DNA from: Arthrobacter sp. CAN_C5
GTDB taxonomy: Bacteria; Actinomycetota; Actinomycetes; Actinomycetales; Micrococcaceae
DNA length: 64,000 bases
Assembly (NCBI RefSeq): GCF_017875735.1
Contig: NZ_JAGGMZ010000001.1
Location: 1,364,001 to 1,428,000, forward strand
Direction of reading: 5' to 3'
Shown: one piece after another, positions 28,557 through 37,006 of the stretch
Layout of the letters: every line of letters starts with the position of its first letter
Position numbering within the stretch: position 1 is the stretch's first letter
Notes under the pieces: generated by a model
Told to the model about the DNA's origin: nothing
What the model saw: the letters and a program-made list of their open reading frames with translations, nothing else
The model's database searches: none
Program-made: the position numbers and the translations under genes

Positions 28557-29356
28557 AGTTGACCATTGTGGGTTGCAGCGGCTCCTTCCCCGGCCCCCAG
28601 TCACCGGCGTCGTGCTACCTGGTCACCGCCACCGTTCCCGACGGCGACGGCACCAGGACGTGGCGAATCCTCCTGGACCTGGGCAACGGCGCCCTCGGCG
28701 CGCTGCAGCGCTACATGGACCTCCGGGACATCGACGCCGTCTTCCTCAGCCACCTCCACCCCGACCACTGTATGGACCTCTGCGGCCTTCACGTCGCGGT
28801 GCACTGGGACCCCAACGGCTGGAACCGGCCGCGCATCCCGGTGTGGGGACCCGAGGGCACCGCCGACAGGATGGCGACCGCCTATGGCCTGGAACTGGAT
28901 CCGGGCATGCACGAGGACTTCGACTTCCACAAGTGGAGCCCACGCGGCTCCGTCACCCTGGGCCCGTTCACCATCACCCCGTACCCGGTCCTGCACCCGG
29001 TTGAGGAGGCCTACGCCCTGCGCGTCGAGGTGGCGGGGGAGAATCCGGGGGATCCGCCCCGGGTGCTCACCTACTCGGGTGACACCGACGCCTGCGACAA
29101 CCTGATCGAGGCTGCCGCCGGATCCAACGTCTTCCTGTGTGAAGCCGCGTTCCATGAGGGCCGCGACGATGCGATCGAGGGTGTGCACCTCACTGGCAGG
29201 CGCGCCGGGCAGGTGGCGGCAGCAGCGTCGTCGGACCGGTTGCTGCTGACCCACATCCCGGTCTGGAATGACGCCAACCGGACCGTCGAGGAAGCCCGGA
29301 CCAGTTACCGGGGCGACCTCGCAGTGGCCGTGGCGGGCGTGTCCTACGAGATCTGA
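28553..29356 (+). CDS. Metallo-beta-lactamase-fold hydrolase (Rv1339-like)
   Basis: A 267-residue metallohydrolase with the dizinc motif SHLHPDH (H67, H69, D71, H72), [12 protein letters not shown] as the bridging-Asp region and a final His in LLLTHIPVW. It belongs with the tRNase Z/phosphodiesterase-like branch. The M. tuberculosis orthologue by position, Rv1339, has been reported as an atypical cAMP phosphodiesterase, so cyclic-nucleotide hydrolysis is a reasonable hypothesis. Overlaps murI by 4 bp; rph follows from its own promoter. Confidence 0.88.
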   Translation: MKLTIVGCSGSFPGPQSPASCYLVTATVPDGDGTRTWRILLDLGNGALGALQRYMDLRDIDAVFLSHLHPDHCMDLCGLHVAVHWDPNGWNRPRIPVWGPEGTADRMATAYGLELDPGMHEDFDFHKWSPRGSVTLGPFTITPYPVLHPVEEAYALRVEVAGENPGDPPRVLTYSGDTDACDNLIEAAAGSNVFLCEAAFHEGRDDAIEGVHLTGRRAGQVAAAASSDRLLLTHIPVWNDANRTVEEARTSYRGDLAVAVAGVSYEI

Positions 29357-29392
29357 GCGTTGCTCGCCCTCAACCCCCGCGGCCATGCCCCG

Positions 29393-29398
29393 TAGACT
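29393..29398 (+). promoter_or_regulatory. Leaderless -10 element for rph-rdgB
   Basis: TAGACT ends seven bases before the rph ATG and no ribosome-binding site is present. Confidence 0.55.
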
Positions 29399-29405
29399 TG
29401 ACCCC

Positions 29406-30179
29406 ATGAATCCCGCAAACACTTCCTCCACTACCGCTGCCCCGCTCCGGGCCGACGGTCGGACCGCAGACCAGCTCAGGCCAATCACCATCACCCGCGG
29501 GTGGTCCACCCAGGCCGAGGGCTCGGCCCTCATCGAGTTCGGTAACACCCGCGTCCTCTGTACCGCCTCGCTGACGCAGGGCGTGCCCCGCTGGCTCAAA
29601 GGTGAAGGCAAGGGCTGGGTGACTGCGGAGTACGCCATGCTGCCGCGGGCCACCAACACCAGGTCGGACCGTGAGTCCGTCAAGGGCAAGATCGGCGGCC
29701 GGACCCACGAGATTTCCCGCCTGATCGGGCGGTCCCTGCGTTCGATTATCGATACCAAGGCGCTGGGCGAGACGACCATTGTGCTGGACTGCGACGTACT
29801 CCAGGCCGACGGCGGCACCCGGACCGCTGCAATCACTGGCGCCTACGTGGCGCTGGCCGAGGCGATCCGCTATGCCAAGGAAAACAAGCTCATTGCGGCC
29901 TCTGCCCGTCCCCTCATTGACACGGTCGCAGCTGTCAGCGTCGGAATCATCGATGGGGTCCCCATGCTGGATTTGCCCTACGTCGAGGACGTCCGCGCCG
30001 AAACAGACATGAACGTGGTGGTGACCGGGAGCGGCAAGTTCGTCGAGGTGCAGGGCACAGCTGAGGGTGCACCCTTCGACCGGGACGAGCTGGACGCGCT
30101 CCTGGATCTGGCGCTGCTTGGCACCTCCCAGCTGACCCAGATCCAGCTCGACATCCTTGCTGAGGGCGCAGGTGCCTGA
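29406..30179 (+). CDS. rph: Ribonuclease PH
   Basis: Phosphorolytic 3'-5' exoribonuclease that trims tRNA 3' ends. The 257-residue product contains the phosphate-site and RNA-binding blocks [46 protein letters not shown], and [15 protein letters not shown], then [16 protein letters not shown]. The N-terminus was set at ATG 29406; upstream in-frame codons fall within the preceding gene. rdgB begins inside the end of this gene, giving an rph-rdgB pair as in mycobacteria. Confidence 0.95.
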   Translation: MNPANTSSTTAAPLRADGRTADQLRPITITRGWSTQAEGSALIEFGNTRVLCTASLTQGVPRWLKGEGKGWVTAEYAMLPRATNTRSDRESVKGKIGGRTHEISRLIGRSLRSIIDTKALGETTIVLDCDVLQADGGTRTAAITGAYVALAEAIRYAKENKLIAASARPLIDTVAAVSVGIIDGVPMLDLPYVEDVRAETDMNVVVTGSGKFVEVQGTAEGAPFDRDELDALLDLALLGTSQLTQIQLDILAEGAGA

Positions 30180-30819
30180 CACCCCCGAGGAGGCCCCGTA
30201 CCCGGTGGGAGCCCGACTGGTCCTGGCGACCCGTAATGCGGGCAAGCTCCGCGAACTCAGGGAGCTGCTGCGCGGTAAGGTCCCCGGCCTCGACGTGGAT
30301 ACCCAGGTAATAGACGCGCAGGCAGCGGGCGCGCCCGACGTCGTCGAGAGCGGCACCACTTTCGAAGCGAACTCGCTGTTGAAGGCACGGGAGGTGGCCG
30401 CCGTGACCGGGCTTGTCGCCGTCGCCGACGATTCCGGTCTCGCGGTCGATGTGTTGGGTGGGGCGCCGGGAATCTTCTCGGCACGCTGGTCCGGGCGCCA
30501 CGGCGACGACGAAGCCAACCTGCACCTGCTGCTTGCCCAGCTCGCCGATATTCCCGCTGAGCACCGTGGCGCGTCCTTTGTCTGCGCGGCAGCGGTGGCG
30601 CTGCCCGATGGCACCGCCCACGTCACCCGGGGTGCGCTGGAAGGTTCGCTCCTGACGGCGCCGCGCGGTACCGGAGGGTTTGGCTATGACCCGATCCTGC
30701 AGCCAAGCGGCATGCAGGTGAGTTGCGCTGAGCTGACTCCCGCGGAGAAGAACGCGATCAGCCATCGGGCCCAGGCCTTCGCCGCTCTGGTGCCGCACCT
30801 TGTCGATGCCCTGAGGTAG
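30172..30819 (+). CDS. rdgB: XTP/dITP pyrophosphatase (RdgB/HAM1)
   Basis: Cleans the nucleotide pool of inosine and xanthosine triphosphates. The 215-residue product has the family blocks [57 protein letters not shown] and [13 protein letters not shown]. The start is taken as GTG 30172, which overlaps the rph stop by 8 nt and has a GAGGG a few bases upstream; TTG 30157 is a less likely alternative. Transcribed with rph. Confidence 0.93.
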   Translation: MPDTPEEAPYPVGARLVLATRNAGKLRELRELLRGKVPGLDVDTQVIDAQAAGAPDVVESGTTFEANSLLKAREVAAVTGLVAVADDSGLAVDVLGGAPGIFSARWSGRHGDDEANLHLLLAQLADIPAEHRGASFVCAAAVALPDGTAHVTRGALEGSLLTAPRGTGGFGYDPILQPSGMQVSCAELTPAEKNAISHRAQAFAALVPHLVDALR

Positions 30820-30866
30820 CGCGGTAGAGGTTATCGCCAGAATCGTAGGGCACACTTGATCGGGAT

Positions 30867-31580
30867 ATGACTACTCTCCTGCATCCGACGTCGCTCCCCG
30901 CGGCTTCCATCCACGCAACACTCGGCGCACCCTCCGGCGGGGGATCGTGGCTGGATTCCATTTCTGACTGGGCCGTCTCCATGATGGAAACCATTGGCGC
31001 GCCAGGCGCGGGGCTGGCGATTGCCCTGGAAAATTTGTTTCCACCTTTGCCCAGCGAGGTCATCCTGCCGCTGGCCGGCTTCACCGCGAGCCGTGGCAGC
31101 TTCACCCTGTTCGAAGCGATTTTCTGGACGACCGCTGGATCAGTCATCGGCGCCCTCGCCCTGTACCTGCTGGGCGCCTGGCTGGGACGCAACCGGATGC
31201 GGGCCATTGTTTCCCGGGTGCCGCTGGTGGACCTGCAGGACGTTGACCGGGTCGAGGCCTGGTTCAGCCGCCACGGGTACAAGGCGGTGTTCTTTGGCCG
31301 GATGATTCCCCTCTTCAGAAGCCTGGTTTCCATTCCCGCGGGCATCGAACGAATGCCGGTCTGGAAATTCCTCGGGCTGACCACCGCGGGAAGCCTCATC
31401 TGGAACTGTATTTTCGTCATGGCCGGCTTCTATTTAGGGGAGAACTGGCATGTGGTCGAAGCCTACGCGGATGTTTTCCAGAGGATCGTCATCGTGTCGG
31501 TCATCCTGCTGGTCGGCTACTTCGTCATCAGCCGGATCATGAAGATTCGCCGCAACCGTGCAACCCATGAAACGCCTTGA
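30867..31580 (+). CDS. DedA family membrane protein
   Basis: A 237-residue polytopic protein. The DedA signatures are ENLFPPLPSEVILPLAG (about residues 52-68) and FFGRMIPLFRSLVSIPAG, with hydrophobic segments after each and a C-terminal helix near residues 205-225. DedA proteins have been shown in other bacteria to return undecaprenyl phosphate across the membrane for cell-wall synthesis; other members act on lipids or in proton homeostasis. The window also encodes a DUF368 protein, a second family with that carrier function. Confidence 0.92.
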   Translation: MTTLLHPTSLPAASIHATLGAPSGGGSWLDSISDWAVSMMETIGAPGAGLAIALENLFPPLPSEVILPLAGFTASRGSFTLFEAIFWTTAGSVIGALALYLLGAWLGRNRMRAIVSRVPLVDLQDVDRVEAWFSRHGYKAVFFGRMIPLFRSLVSIPAGIERMPVWKFLGLTTAGSLIWNCIFVMAGFYLGENWHVVEAYADVFQRIVIVSVILLVGYFVISRIMKIRRNRATHETP

Positions 31581-32217
31581 GGACGTCTGGCCGCTTTTCG
31601 GCCTGCAGCTCTCCACGCCCCGGCTCACGCTGAACCCTGTTCGCGACGAGCAGCTACCCGGCCTGGTCGACGCGGTCCTGGCCGGGATCCACGATCCGGC
31701 GGTGATGCCCTTCAGCGTGCCCTGGACCGACGCGCCCCGCGACGAGCTCATCAAGGGAACGGTGCAGCACCAGTGGCGGCAGCGCTGCACGGTCGGGCCG
31801 GAGAATTGGACCATCAACCTGGCGGTGTGCCTCGGGGGACGGGTGATCGGCGTGCAGGATCTCTCGGCACGCAACCTAAGCATCGAACGCACGGTGCATA
31901 CCGGTTCGTGGCTTACACAGGCCGAGCAGGGGAAGGGTCTGGGCACCGAGATGCGGTCGGCCGTCCTGCAGTTCGCCTTCGATCATCTGGGCGCCCAATG
32001 GGCCGTCTCCGACGCTGCCTCCTGGAACGCGGCGTCCCTGACGGTTTCCAGAAACCTCGGCTACGGCCACAACGGCGTCAGCAGGACAGAGGTACGTCCC
32101 GGCGAAGCCGCCACCATTCACCACGTCCGGCTACCCGCCGAGTCATTTAACCGGCCCGGATGGGCTATCTCGGTGACGGGTTTCGAGGCGGCGCGAGGCT
32201 CGCTGCTCGCCCGCTAG
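31567..32217 (+). CDS. GNAT family N-acetyltransferase
   Basis: A 216-residue GNAT protein of the RimJ/L-like type. It starts MKRLEDVWPLF, followed by LSTPRLTLNPVRDEQL, the core strand GRVIGVQDLSA and the acetyl-CoA loop LTQAEQGKGLGTEMRSAVL (Q/R-x-x-G-x-G/A pattern), then SWNAASLTVSRNLGY. ATG 31567 overlaps the DedA stop by 14 nt; GTG 31558 is also in frame. The acceptor substrate is unknown. Confidence 0.88.
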   Translation: MKRLEDVWPLFGLQLSTPRLTLNPVRDEQLPGLVDAVLAGIHDPAVMPFSVPWTDAPRDELIKGTVQHQWRQRCTVGPENWTINLAVCLGGRVIGVQDLSARNLSIERTVHTGSWLTQAEQGKGLGTEMRSAVLQFAFDHLGAQWAVSDAASWNAASLTVSRNLGYGHNGVSRTEVRPGEAATIHHVRLPAESFNRPGWAISVTGFEAARGSLLAR

Positions 32218-32280
32218 CCTTACCCCACGCGTCCGAACCTCCGGTCCGCAAAGCATTGCCGCCTCCTCCCTCGGGTTGTA

Positions 32281-32306
32281 TGGTTAGTTACATCAGTAAC
32301 TAACCA
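32281..32306. promoter_or_regulatory. Probable GntR(YtrA) operator
   Basis: A perfect palindrome with 11-bp arms TGGTTAGTTAC and GTAACTAACCA around ATCA, 36 bp before the GntR start codon. Its AT-rich, dyad-symmetric form and position fit autoregulation by the downstream YtrA-type repressor. Confidence 0.75.
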
Positions 32307-32341
32307 ACTGGCCAAGTGTAACCGGTCAACGGAGGGCCGAA

Positions 32342-32716
32342 ATGATCGACGACAGCAGGCCCATCTTCTTGCAGATTGCCGAGGAGATTGAAAACGAGAT
32401 CGTCGAGGGGATACTCGCCGAAGAGGCGCAGGTCCCATCCACCAACGAGTTTGCCGCTTTCCACCGCATTAACCCGGCCACCGCCGCCAAAGGGGTCAAC
32501 CGGCTTGTGGATGAGGGCATCCTGTACAAGCAACGGGGAATAGGAATGTTTGTAGCCACCGGAGCCCGAGCCGCGCTCCTGCAGCGCCGGCGGGACCAGT
32601 TTTTCGATCAGTATGTTCGCCCGTTGGCCGTCGAAGCCCGGAAGCTGGGAATCAGCCCCCACGAACTGGCCGAGATGGTCCGGAGCAGTGAATCAGTTAC
32701 GGGAGGTACGCCATGA
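32342..32716 (+). CDS. GntR family transcriptional regulator, YtrA subfamily
   Basis: A 124-residue repressor: an N-terminal winged helix (residues 1-75; PIFLQIAEEIENEIVEGIL, VPSTNEFAAFHRINPATAAK, GILYKQRGIGMFV) and only a short C-terminal helical part, as in the YtrA subfamily. The ATG has a GGAGGG eight bases upstream. It overlaps the ABC ATPase gene by 4 bp, so it regulates and is co-expressed with the ABC transporter that follows. YtrA-type operons are often induced by cell-envelope antibiotics. Confidence 0.92.
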   Translation: MIDDSRPIFLQIAEEIENEIVEGILAEEAQVPSTNEFAAFHRINPATAAKGVNRLVDEGILYKQRGIGMFVATGARAALLQRRRDQFFDQYVRPLAVEARKLGISPHELAEMVRSSESVTGGTP

Positions 32717-33633
32717 CCAGCGTCATTGAGACCCACGATTTGATCAAGACCTATCGGAACTCCATTGCTTTGGATGGGGTGAACCTTTCCCTTGCGCCAG
32801 GGAAAATCTACGGCCTGCTCGGACGAAATGGGGCGGGCAAGACAACCCTGATGTCAATGCTGACGGCGCAGGGTTTCCAGACCTCGGGAAGTGTTGAGGT
32901 GTTCGGCGAAAGCCCCTACGAAAACGAACGTGTCCTGAGCCGGATCTGCTTCATCCGGGAATCGCAGAAGTATCCAGACGCCTTCACCCCGAAGCACGCC
33001 TTCCGTTCTGCGGCCCTGTTTTTCAGGAACTGGGACCAGACTCTCGCGGACCGGCTGGTGGATGACTTCCAATTGCCGCTCAAACGCTCGATCAAGAAAC
33101 TCTCCCGGGGTCAGTTATCCGCGGTGGGTGTGATCATCGGATTGGCCTCACGGGCTGAGCTCACCTTTTTTGACGAGCCCTATCTTGGCCTGGACGCCGT
33201 CGCCCGTCAGCTGTTCTACGATCGGCTGGTCGAGGACTATGCGTTGCACCCCCGCACAATAGTGCTTTCATCGCACCTGATCGATGAGGTGGCGAATCTC
33301 CTGGAGCACGTGATCCTGATCGACAAGGGTCGGATCATCATGAACGACGATGCCGGGAGCATCAGGGGATCAGCCTTCACCGTGGTCGGATCGGCCACCG
33401 TGGTGAGGTCCTTCCTCGCGGGCCGGGAGATCCTGCACACCGACAACTTTGCCTCGCTCGCCTCGGTTACTGCCCTCGGCGTCCTGACACCAGCGGAAAA
33501 GCGTGAGGCCGTCGAGCTGGGCCTGGAGCTGGCTCCGGTCTCGCTGCAGCAACTGGTGATCCGTCGAACCCTCGCGGCAACCACCGGGGACCTGGACGCC
33601 GTGAACAACCATTCACTGGAGGTGTCACAATGA
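32713..33633 (+). CDS. ABC transporter ATP-binding protein (YtrB-like)
   Basis: A 306-residue ATPase. Walker A is GRNGAGKT (residues 37-44), the signature is the divergent KLSRGQLSAVGVIIG and Walker B is LTFFDEPYLGLDA, followed by VLSSHLIDE. Residues 215-306 form an extra C-terminal domain. The 4-bp overlaps with the upstream repressor and the downstream permease gene show a tight three-gene unit, like ytr or bcr-type export systems. Confidence 0.92.
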   Translation: MTSVIETHDLIKTYRNSIALDGVNLSLAPGKIYGLLGRNGAGKTTLMSMLTAQGFQTSGSVEVFGESPYENERVLSRICFIRESQKYPDAFTPKHAFRSAALFFRNWDQTLADRLVDDFQLPLKRSIKKLSRGQLSAVGVIIGLASRAELTFFDEPYLGLDAVARQLFYDRLVEDYALHPRTIVLSSHLIDEVANLLEHVILIDKGRIIMNDDAGSIRGSAFTVVGSATVVRSFLAGREILHTDNFASLASVTALGVLTPAEKREAVELGLELAPVSLQQLVIRRTLAATTGDLDAVNNHSLEVSQ

Positions 33634-34316
33634 ACCGCATCGTCAACGTCATGCGGATGCAGCTGATCAACCGGTGGACCTTCATCGGCATTCCCGCGGT
33701 GATCCTCGTTGCCTCGTTCGCGTTGAGCTGGGCCATCTGGTCCTTCATCCCCTACGAGGGAGCCAAGTACTCGGGTGGGTCACAGGCGATCATGTGGTAT
33801 TTCCTGGCCCTGGGAATCCAGTCGCTGACCATGACCTTCCCCTTTTCGCAGGGTCTGAGTATCAGCCGCAAGGCCTTCTTCCTTGGAACCCTCGGACTGT
33901 TCTCGATCATTGCGGTCGTGACGACGGCGCTCTACTACGTGCTGGGCCTGATCGAGATAGCGACGAACGGCTGGGGACTCAATGGCCGGTTCTTCGCTCT
34001 CGAGTGGATTGCCGAAGGATCCGGACTGCCGACGATGGTCTTCTATTTCACGGCGATGATGGTGCTGTTCCTGATCGGGTTCTGGTCCGCAACCATCTAC
34101 AAGCGGTGGCAGACCACGGGCCTTCTCATCACGGGGATCGGTGCCGCACTTATCCTGGTGGGCCTCGTCTTCTACATCGCCCGGGCCGAACTTTGGGGAC
34201 AGGTGGGGCAGTTCCTGGGCAGCCAGTCGCAGCTGAGCGTCGCAGGATGGCTCGCCGTCGCCGGCGTCGCCCTGGCAGGAGGGTCCTACCTCACCCTGAG
34301 GCGGGCGGTACCCTAG
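33630..34316 (+). CDS. ABC transporter permease, small
   Basis: A 228-residue membrane subunit with six hydrophobic segments: about 18-38, 52-75, 85-110, 132-152, 162-182 and 200-220. It begins MNRIVNVMRMQLINRW, overlapping the ATPase gene by ATGA. Its stop codon overlaps that of the convergent HAD gene within the sequence CTAG. Partner of the preceding ATPase; substrate unknown, probably an envelope-active compound or lipid. Confidence 0.88.
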   Translation: MNRIVNVMRMQLINRWTFIGIPAVILVASFALSWAIWSFIPYEGAKYSGGSQAIMWYFLALGIQSLTMTFPFSQGLSISRKAFFLGTLGLFSIIAVVTTALYYVLGLIEIATNGWGLNGRFFALEWIAEGSGLPTMVFYFTAMMVLFLIGFWSATIYKRWQTTGLLITGIGAALILVGLVFYIARAELWGQVGQFLGSQSQLSVAGWLAVAGVALAGGSYLTLRRAVP

Positions 34317-34921
34317 GCGGCAGGTCGGGGGTTGGCGACCAGCTCCCGCTGCAGGTCAATACCTGGCTGGTGAAGACGGGCGTCAATGCCCAAACCCTGG
34401 GCCGCGGCAACATTGGCTGGATTGTCGTCAACGAAGGTGACCATCCCAGGCTCCACCGCAAGATCCCGCAGGACATGCTCAAAGATTTCGCGCTGCGGCT
34501 TCACCAGCGACAGGGCCGAACTGAAATACCTGCGCTGGAAGTAGCCGGTCCAGGCAGCCTGTTCGAACCGCGACACCATCGGGGCCGGCATGTTCGAGAG
34601 CAGCGCCAACCGGGCACCCTGGCCGCTGAGTTCCTCCAGCGTATCGAGCGTGTCCAGATTGAAGTGGGACCATTGGTTGGCGTCCAGGGTGTCGAGCAGG
34701 TCCGTCCGGGACGGGAGGACCTCCCTGCCGGTCACCAGCGACCAGTATTCGACAGAGGTGTGCCGGCCGGCGTCGAACTCCAGCCGGTGCTGCCAGTAGG
34801 GCGAGCCAGGATCCATGAGGGGGACGCCCGCAGCATCCTCAAGGTTCAACCAGTCCTCAGGAGTGGGGGCATTGGTGATCACCATGCCGTAGTCAAAGAG
34901 GTACCACCGTGTGTTTCCCAT
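34313..34921 (-). CDS. HAD-superfamily hydrolase
   Basis: A 202-residue HAD phosphatase-like protein. Motif I is FDYGMVI with the nucleophile D10 but Gly in place of the second Asp, as in YihX-like members. Motif II is ALLSNMP, the motif III Lys is in VKPQREIF and motif IV is TFVDDNPANV. A cap domain lies between residues 15 and 95. Upstream, CTACCC ends six bases before the ATG, so this mRNA may also be leaderless. The substrate is unknown; sugar phosphates are common for this branch. Confidence 0.88.
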   Translation of the reverse strand: MGNTRWYLFDYGMVITNAPTPEDWLNLEDAAGVPLMDPGSPYWQHRLEFDAGRHTSVEYWSLVTGREVLPSRTDLLDTLDANQWSHFNLDTLDTLEELSGQGARLALLSNMPAPMVSRFEQAAWTGYFQRRYFSSALSLVKPQREIFEHVLRDLAVEPGMVTFVDDNPANVAAAQGLGIDARLHQPGIDLQRELVANPRPAA

Positions 34922-34998
34922 ACCTCAGGGTAGGGGAATGTGGCAGGTATCTCCCGGCGCGCGGGTGAACGTTGGGTAAAATTCAGGGTTGCGCCCCG

Positions 34999-35004
34999 TA
35001 GCGT
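34999..35004 (+). promoter_or_regulatory. Leaderless -10 element for the exonuclease-BRCT gene
   Basis: TAGCGT ends seven bases before the GTG at 35012, supporting that start over the in-frame ATG at 34940. Confidence 0.5.
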
Positions 35005-35011
35005 TGACCGG

Positions 35012-36010
35012 GTGGGAATTGAGTTCACGGCCATCGACTTCGAGACAGCAAACGGGTTCCGTGGTTCGCCCTGCGCCGTGGGCCTGAGCAAGGTCCGGGA
35101 CGGCAGGATTGTTGACGAGGCGCACTGGCTGATGCGGCCTCCCGCAGGCCACGACCATTTCGACTGGCGGAACGTCCGGATCCACGGCATCTCCGAAGAG
35201 ATGGTGTCTGCGCAGCCCCGCTTCGGTGACCTCTTCCCTGAAATCGGTGCGTTCATCGGCGACGACGTGCTGGTGGCCCACAACGCGGCGTTCGATATGG
35301 GCGTGATCAGGTCGGGTCAGGAAGTCTCAGGGATTGCCGGTCCCGCCTACAACTATTCCTGCACAGTGGTGCTGTCCCGGCGGAACTATTCGCTGCCGTC
35401 CTACTCGCTACCGTTCGTTGCTGAAGCCGCCGGCGTCCCGCTGGTCAACCACCACGATGCAGTGGAGGACGCCCGGGCGTGCGCCGGAATCATGATCGAC
35501 ATCGCCCGGATGAACAACGCTGGCAGCCTCGAGGAGTTGGCCTCGATCCAGCGGCTCCCGTTCTCCACCCAGGACGCATATGTGCCAGGCATCAATGAGG
35601 TCTCGAAGGCGACCCGTGGCGCGCTGGCCCGTGGGGCAGCCGTCGTCCGTACCGGGCCATCAGGATGGCCTGACGAGGGGCTGAACCCGCCGGCGAACGG
35701 CGCAGCCGACCCCGCCAACCCGCTGTACGGCCAGACGGTGGTCTTCACGGGAACGCTCGGCATGCCCCGCCCGCAAGCCAAGGAGCGGGCGGCATGGCTG
35801 GGGGCGCAGCCGGCGAGCACGGTCACCCAGCGCACCACCGTGCTGGTAGTGGGGGACGGGTTTGTGGCGTCCGATCTGCGGAACGGCCGGGTCACCGGGA
35901 AGGTGCGGCGGGTGCTGGACCTGCACGAGCGGGGCCAGCGGATTGAGGTACTTTCGGAGGCGGAGTTCCTGCAGATGACGGAGGGCCGCTGGCCGGTCGA
36001 CAGCCCGTAG
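35012..36010 (+). CDS. DEDD 3'-5' exonuclease fused to a BRCT domain
   Basis: A 332-residue two-domain protein. The N-terminal DnaQ-type exonuclease has ExoI AIDFETAN (D9, E11), ExoII VAHNAAFDMGV and ExoIII NHHDAVEDA, the DEDDh form. A linker of about 60 residues leads to a C-terminal BRCT domain (about 235-325): YGQTVVFTGTLG, then ERAAWLGA and RTTVLVVGD. BRCT domains in NAD ligase and here may hold the enzyme at replication or repair sites. GTG 35012 was chosen because the family begins at this point and a TAGCGT lies seven bases upstream. Confidence 0.92.
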   Translation: MGIEFTAIDFETANGFRGSPCAVGLSKVRDGRIVDEAHWLMRPPAGHDHFDWRNVRIHGISEEMVSAQPRFGDLFPEIGAFIGDDVLVAHNAAFDMGVIRSGQEVSGIAGPAYNYSCTVVLSRRNYSLPSYSLPFVAEAAGVPLVNHHDAVEDARACAGIMIDIARMNNAGSLEELASIQRLPFSTQDAYVPGINEVSKATRGALARGAAVVRTGPSGWPDEGLNPPANGAADPANPLYGQTVVFTGTLGMPRPQAKERAAWLGAQPASTVTQRTTVLVVGDGFVASDLRNGRVTGKVRRVLDLHERGQRIEVLSEAEFLQMTEGRWPVDSP

Positions 36011-36018
36011 CCAGCGCC

Positions 36019-36939
36019 CTACAGGTTCAGCTGGACGCCGGTGAGTTCCTGGGAGGCGTCGATCAGCCGTGACGCCGTGTTGCGCTCGCGGGCGTGGGGT
36101 TGCGCCGGAACCACTGCCGGATTGCCCCGCAGCTGGAACCACCCGCGTGGTCCGCAGTAGGACCCATTGACGACGGCGGGATCGGCCACCGCGCGCACCA
36201 GGGGCCACGCCCCGGTGTCCTTTCCCTGGGAAACGGGCGCGAGGATGCGGCGTTGCGGGGCGGGCGAGGTGTTGTTCAGCCCAATGCCCGGACGCAGGGG
36301 CGTGAGCATGTCCAGAGCCAGACCCGGGTGGGCGACAATGCTCTGCACCGGGCTCCCCACCAGACGCAGCCGGGCAGCGAGTTCGAAACCGAAGGTCATG
36401 ACAGCAAGTTTCGACGTCGCGTAGGCCCGGGGGTTGTTGTACCGCGCGGGCATCAAATTGGCGGTATCCAGCCGGACCCACCGGTGGCTGATGCTGCCCA
36501 GATGAACTACCCGCCCGCGTGCAGCGGTGAGGGCGGGCAACAGGCCTGCGGTCAGCGCGAAATGGCCCAGATGGTTGGTCCCGAACTGCAACTCGAACCC
36601 TTCGGCGGTGTGCTGGCGGCCAGCGGCCCCCACCACTCCGGCGTTGGCCAGCAGCGCATCGATGGGCCCCCTCGCAGACAGCAGGTCCACCGCCTGTCGG
36701 ACGGACTTCAGCCGGGCCAGATCGAGTTCCTGGAACTCGACCCGTGCCTCCGGGACCTGCTGCCGGATCGCCGCAATCGCCGCCCTGGCTTTCTCCTCGT
36801 TGCGCGAGGCCATCACGACGGTCGCACCGGCGGCGGCGAGCTGCTCGCAGGCAAAATAGCCGAGGCCGGCGTTTCCGCCGGTGACAACGACCGTGCGGCC
36901 GCTCAGATCAGACAGGTCGGTGGGGTTCCAGTTATCCAT
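36019..36939 (-). CDS. Short-chain dehydrogenase/reductase
   Basis: A 306-residue Rossmann-fold oxidoreductase. The cofactor loop is TGGNAGLG (residues 20-27), ASRNEEKAR favours NADP(H), NAG is at 99-101, and the catalytic residues are S149 in HLGSISHRW and Y173-x3-K177 in AYATSKLAV. The long C-terminal region after residue 195 resembles retinol-dehydrogenase or protochlorophyllide-reductase-like SDRs. Leaderless TAGTCT lies six bases before the ATG. The substrate is unknown. Confidence 0.9.
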   Translation of the reverse strand: MDNWNPTDLSDLSGRTVVVTGGNAGLGYFACEQLAAAGATVVMASRNEEKARAAIAAIRQQVPEARVEFQELDLARLKSVRQAVDLLSARGPIDALLANAGVVGAAGRQHTAEGFELQFGTNHLGHFALTAGLLPALTAARGRVVHLGSISHRWVRLDTANLMPARYNNPRAYATSKLAVMTFGFELAARLRLVGSPVQSIVAHPGLALDMLTPLRPGIGLNNTSPAPQRRILAPVSQGKDTGAWPLVRAVADPAVVNGSYCGPRGWFQLRGNPAVVPAQPHARERNTASRLIDASQELTGVQLNL

Positions 36940-36945
36940 TCCCCA

Positions 36946-36951
36946 AGACTA
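36946..36951 (-). promoter_or_regulatory. Leaderless -10 element for the SDR gene
   Basis: TAGTCT on the minus strand ends six bases before the ATG at 36939. No Shine-Dalgarno sequence is present. Confidence 0.5.
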
Positions 36952-37006
36952 GGTGCTGTGACGACGAGGTACCCGGTAGCCGAAGGCGCGCATCGCTGGA
37001 TCGCGC

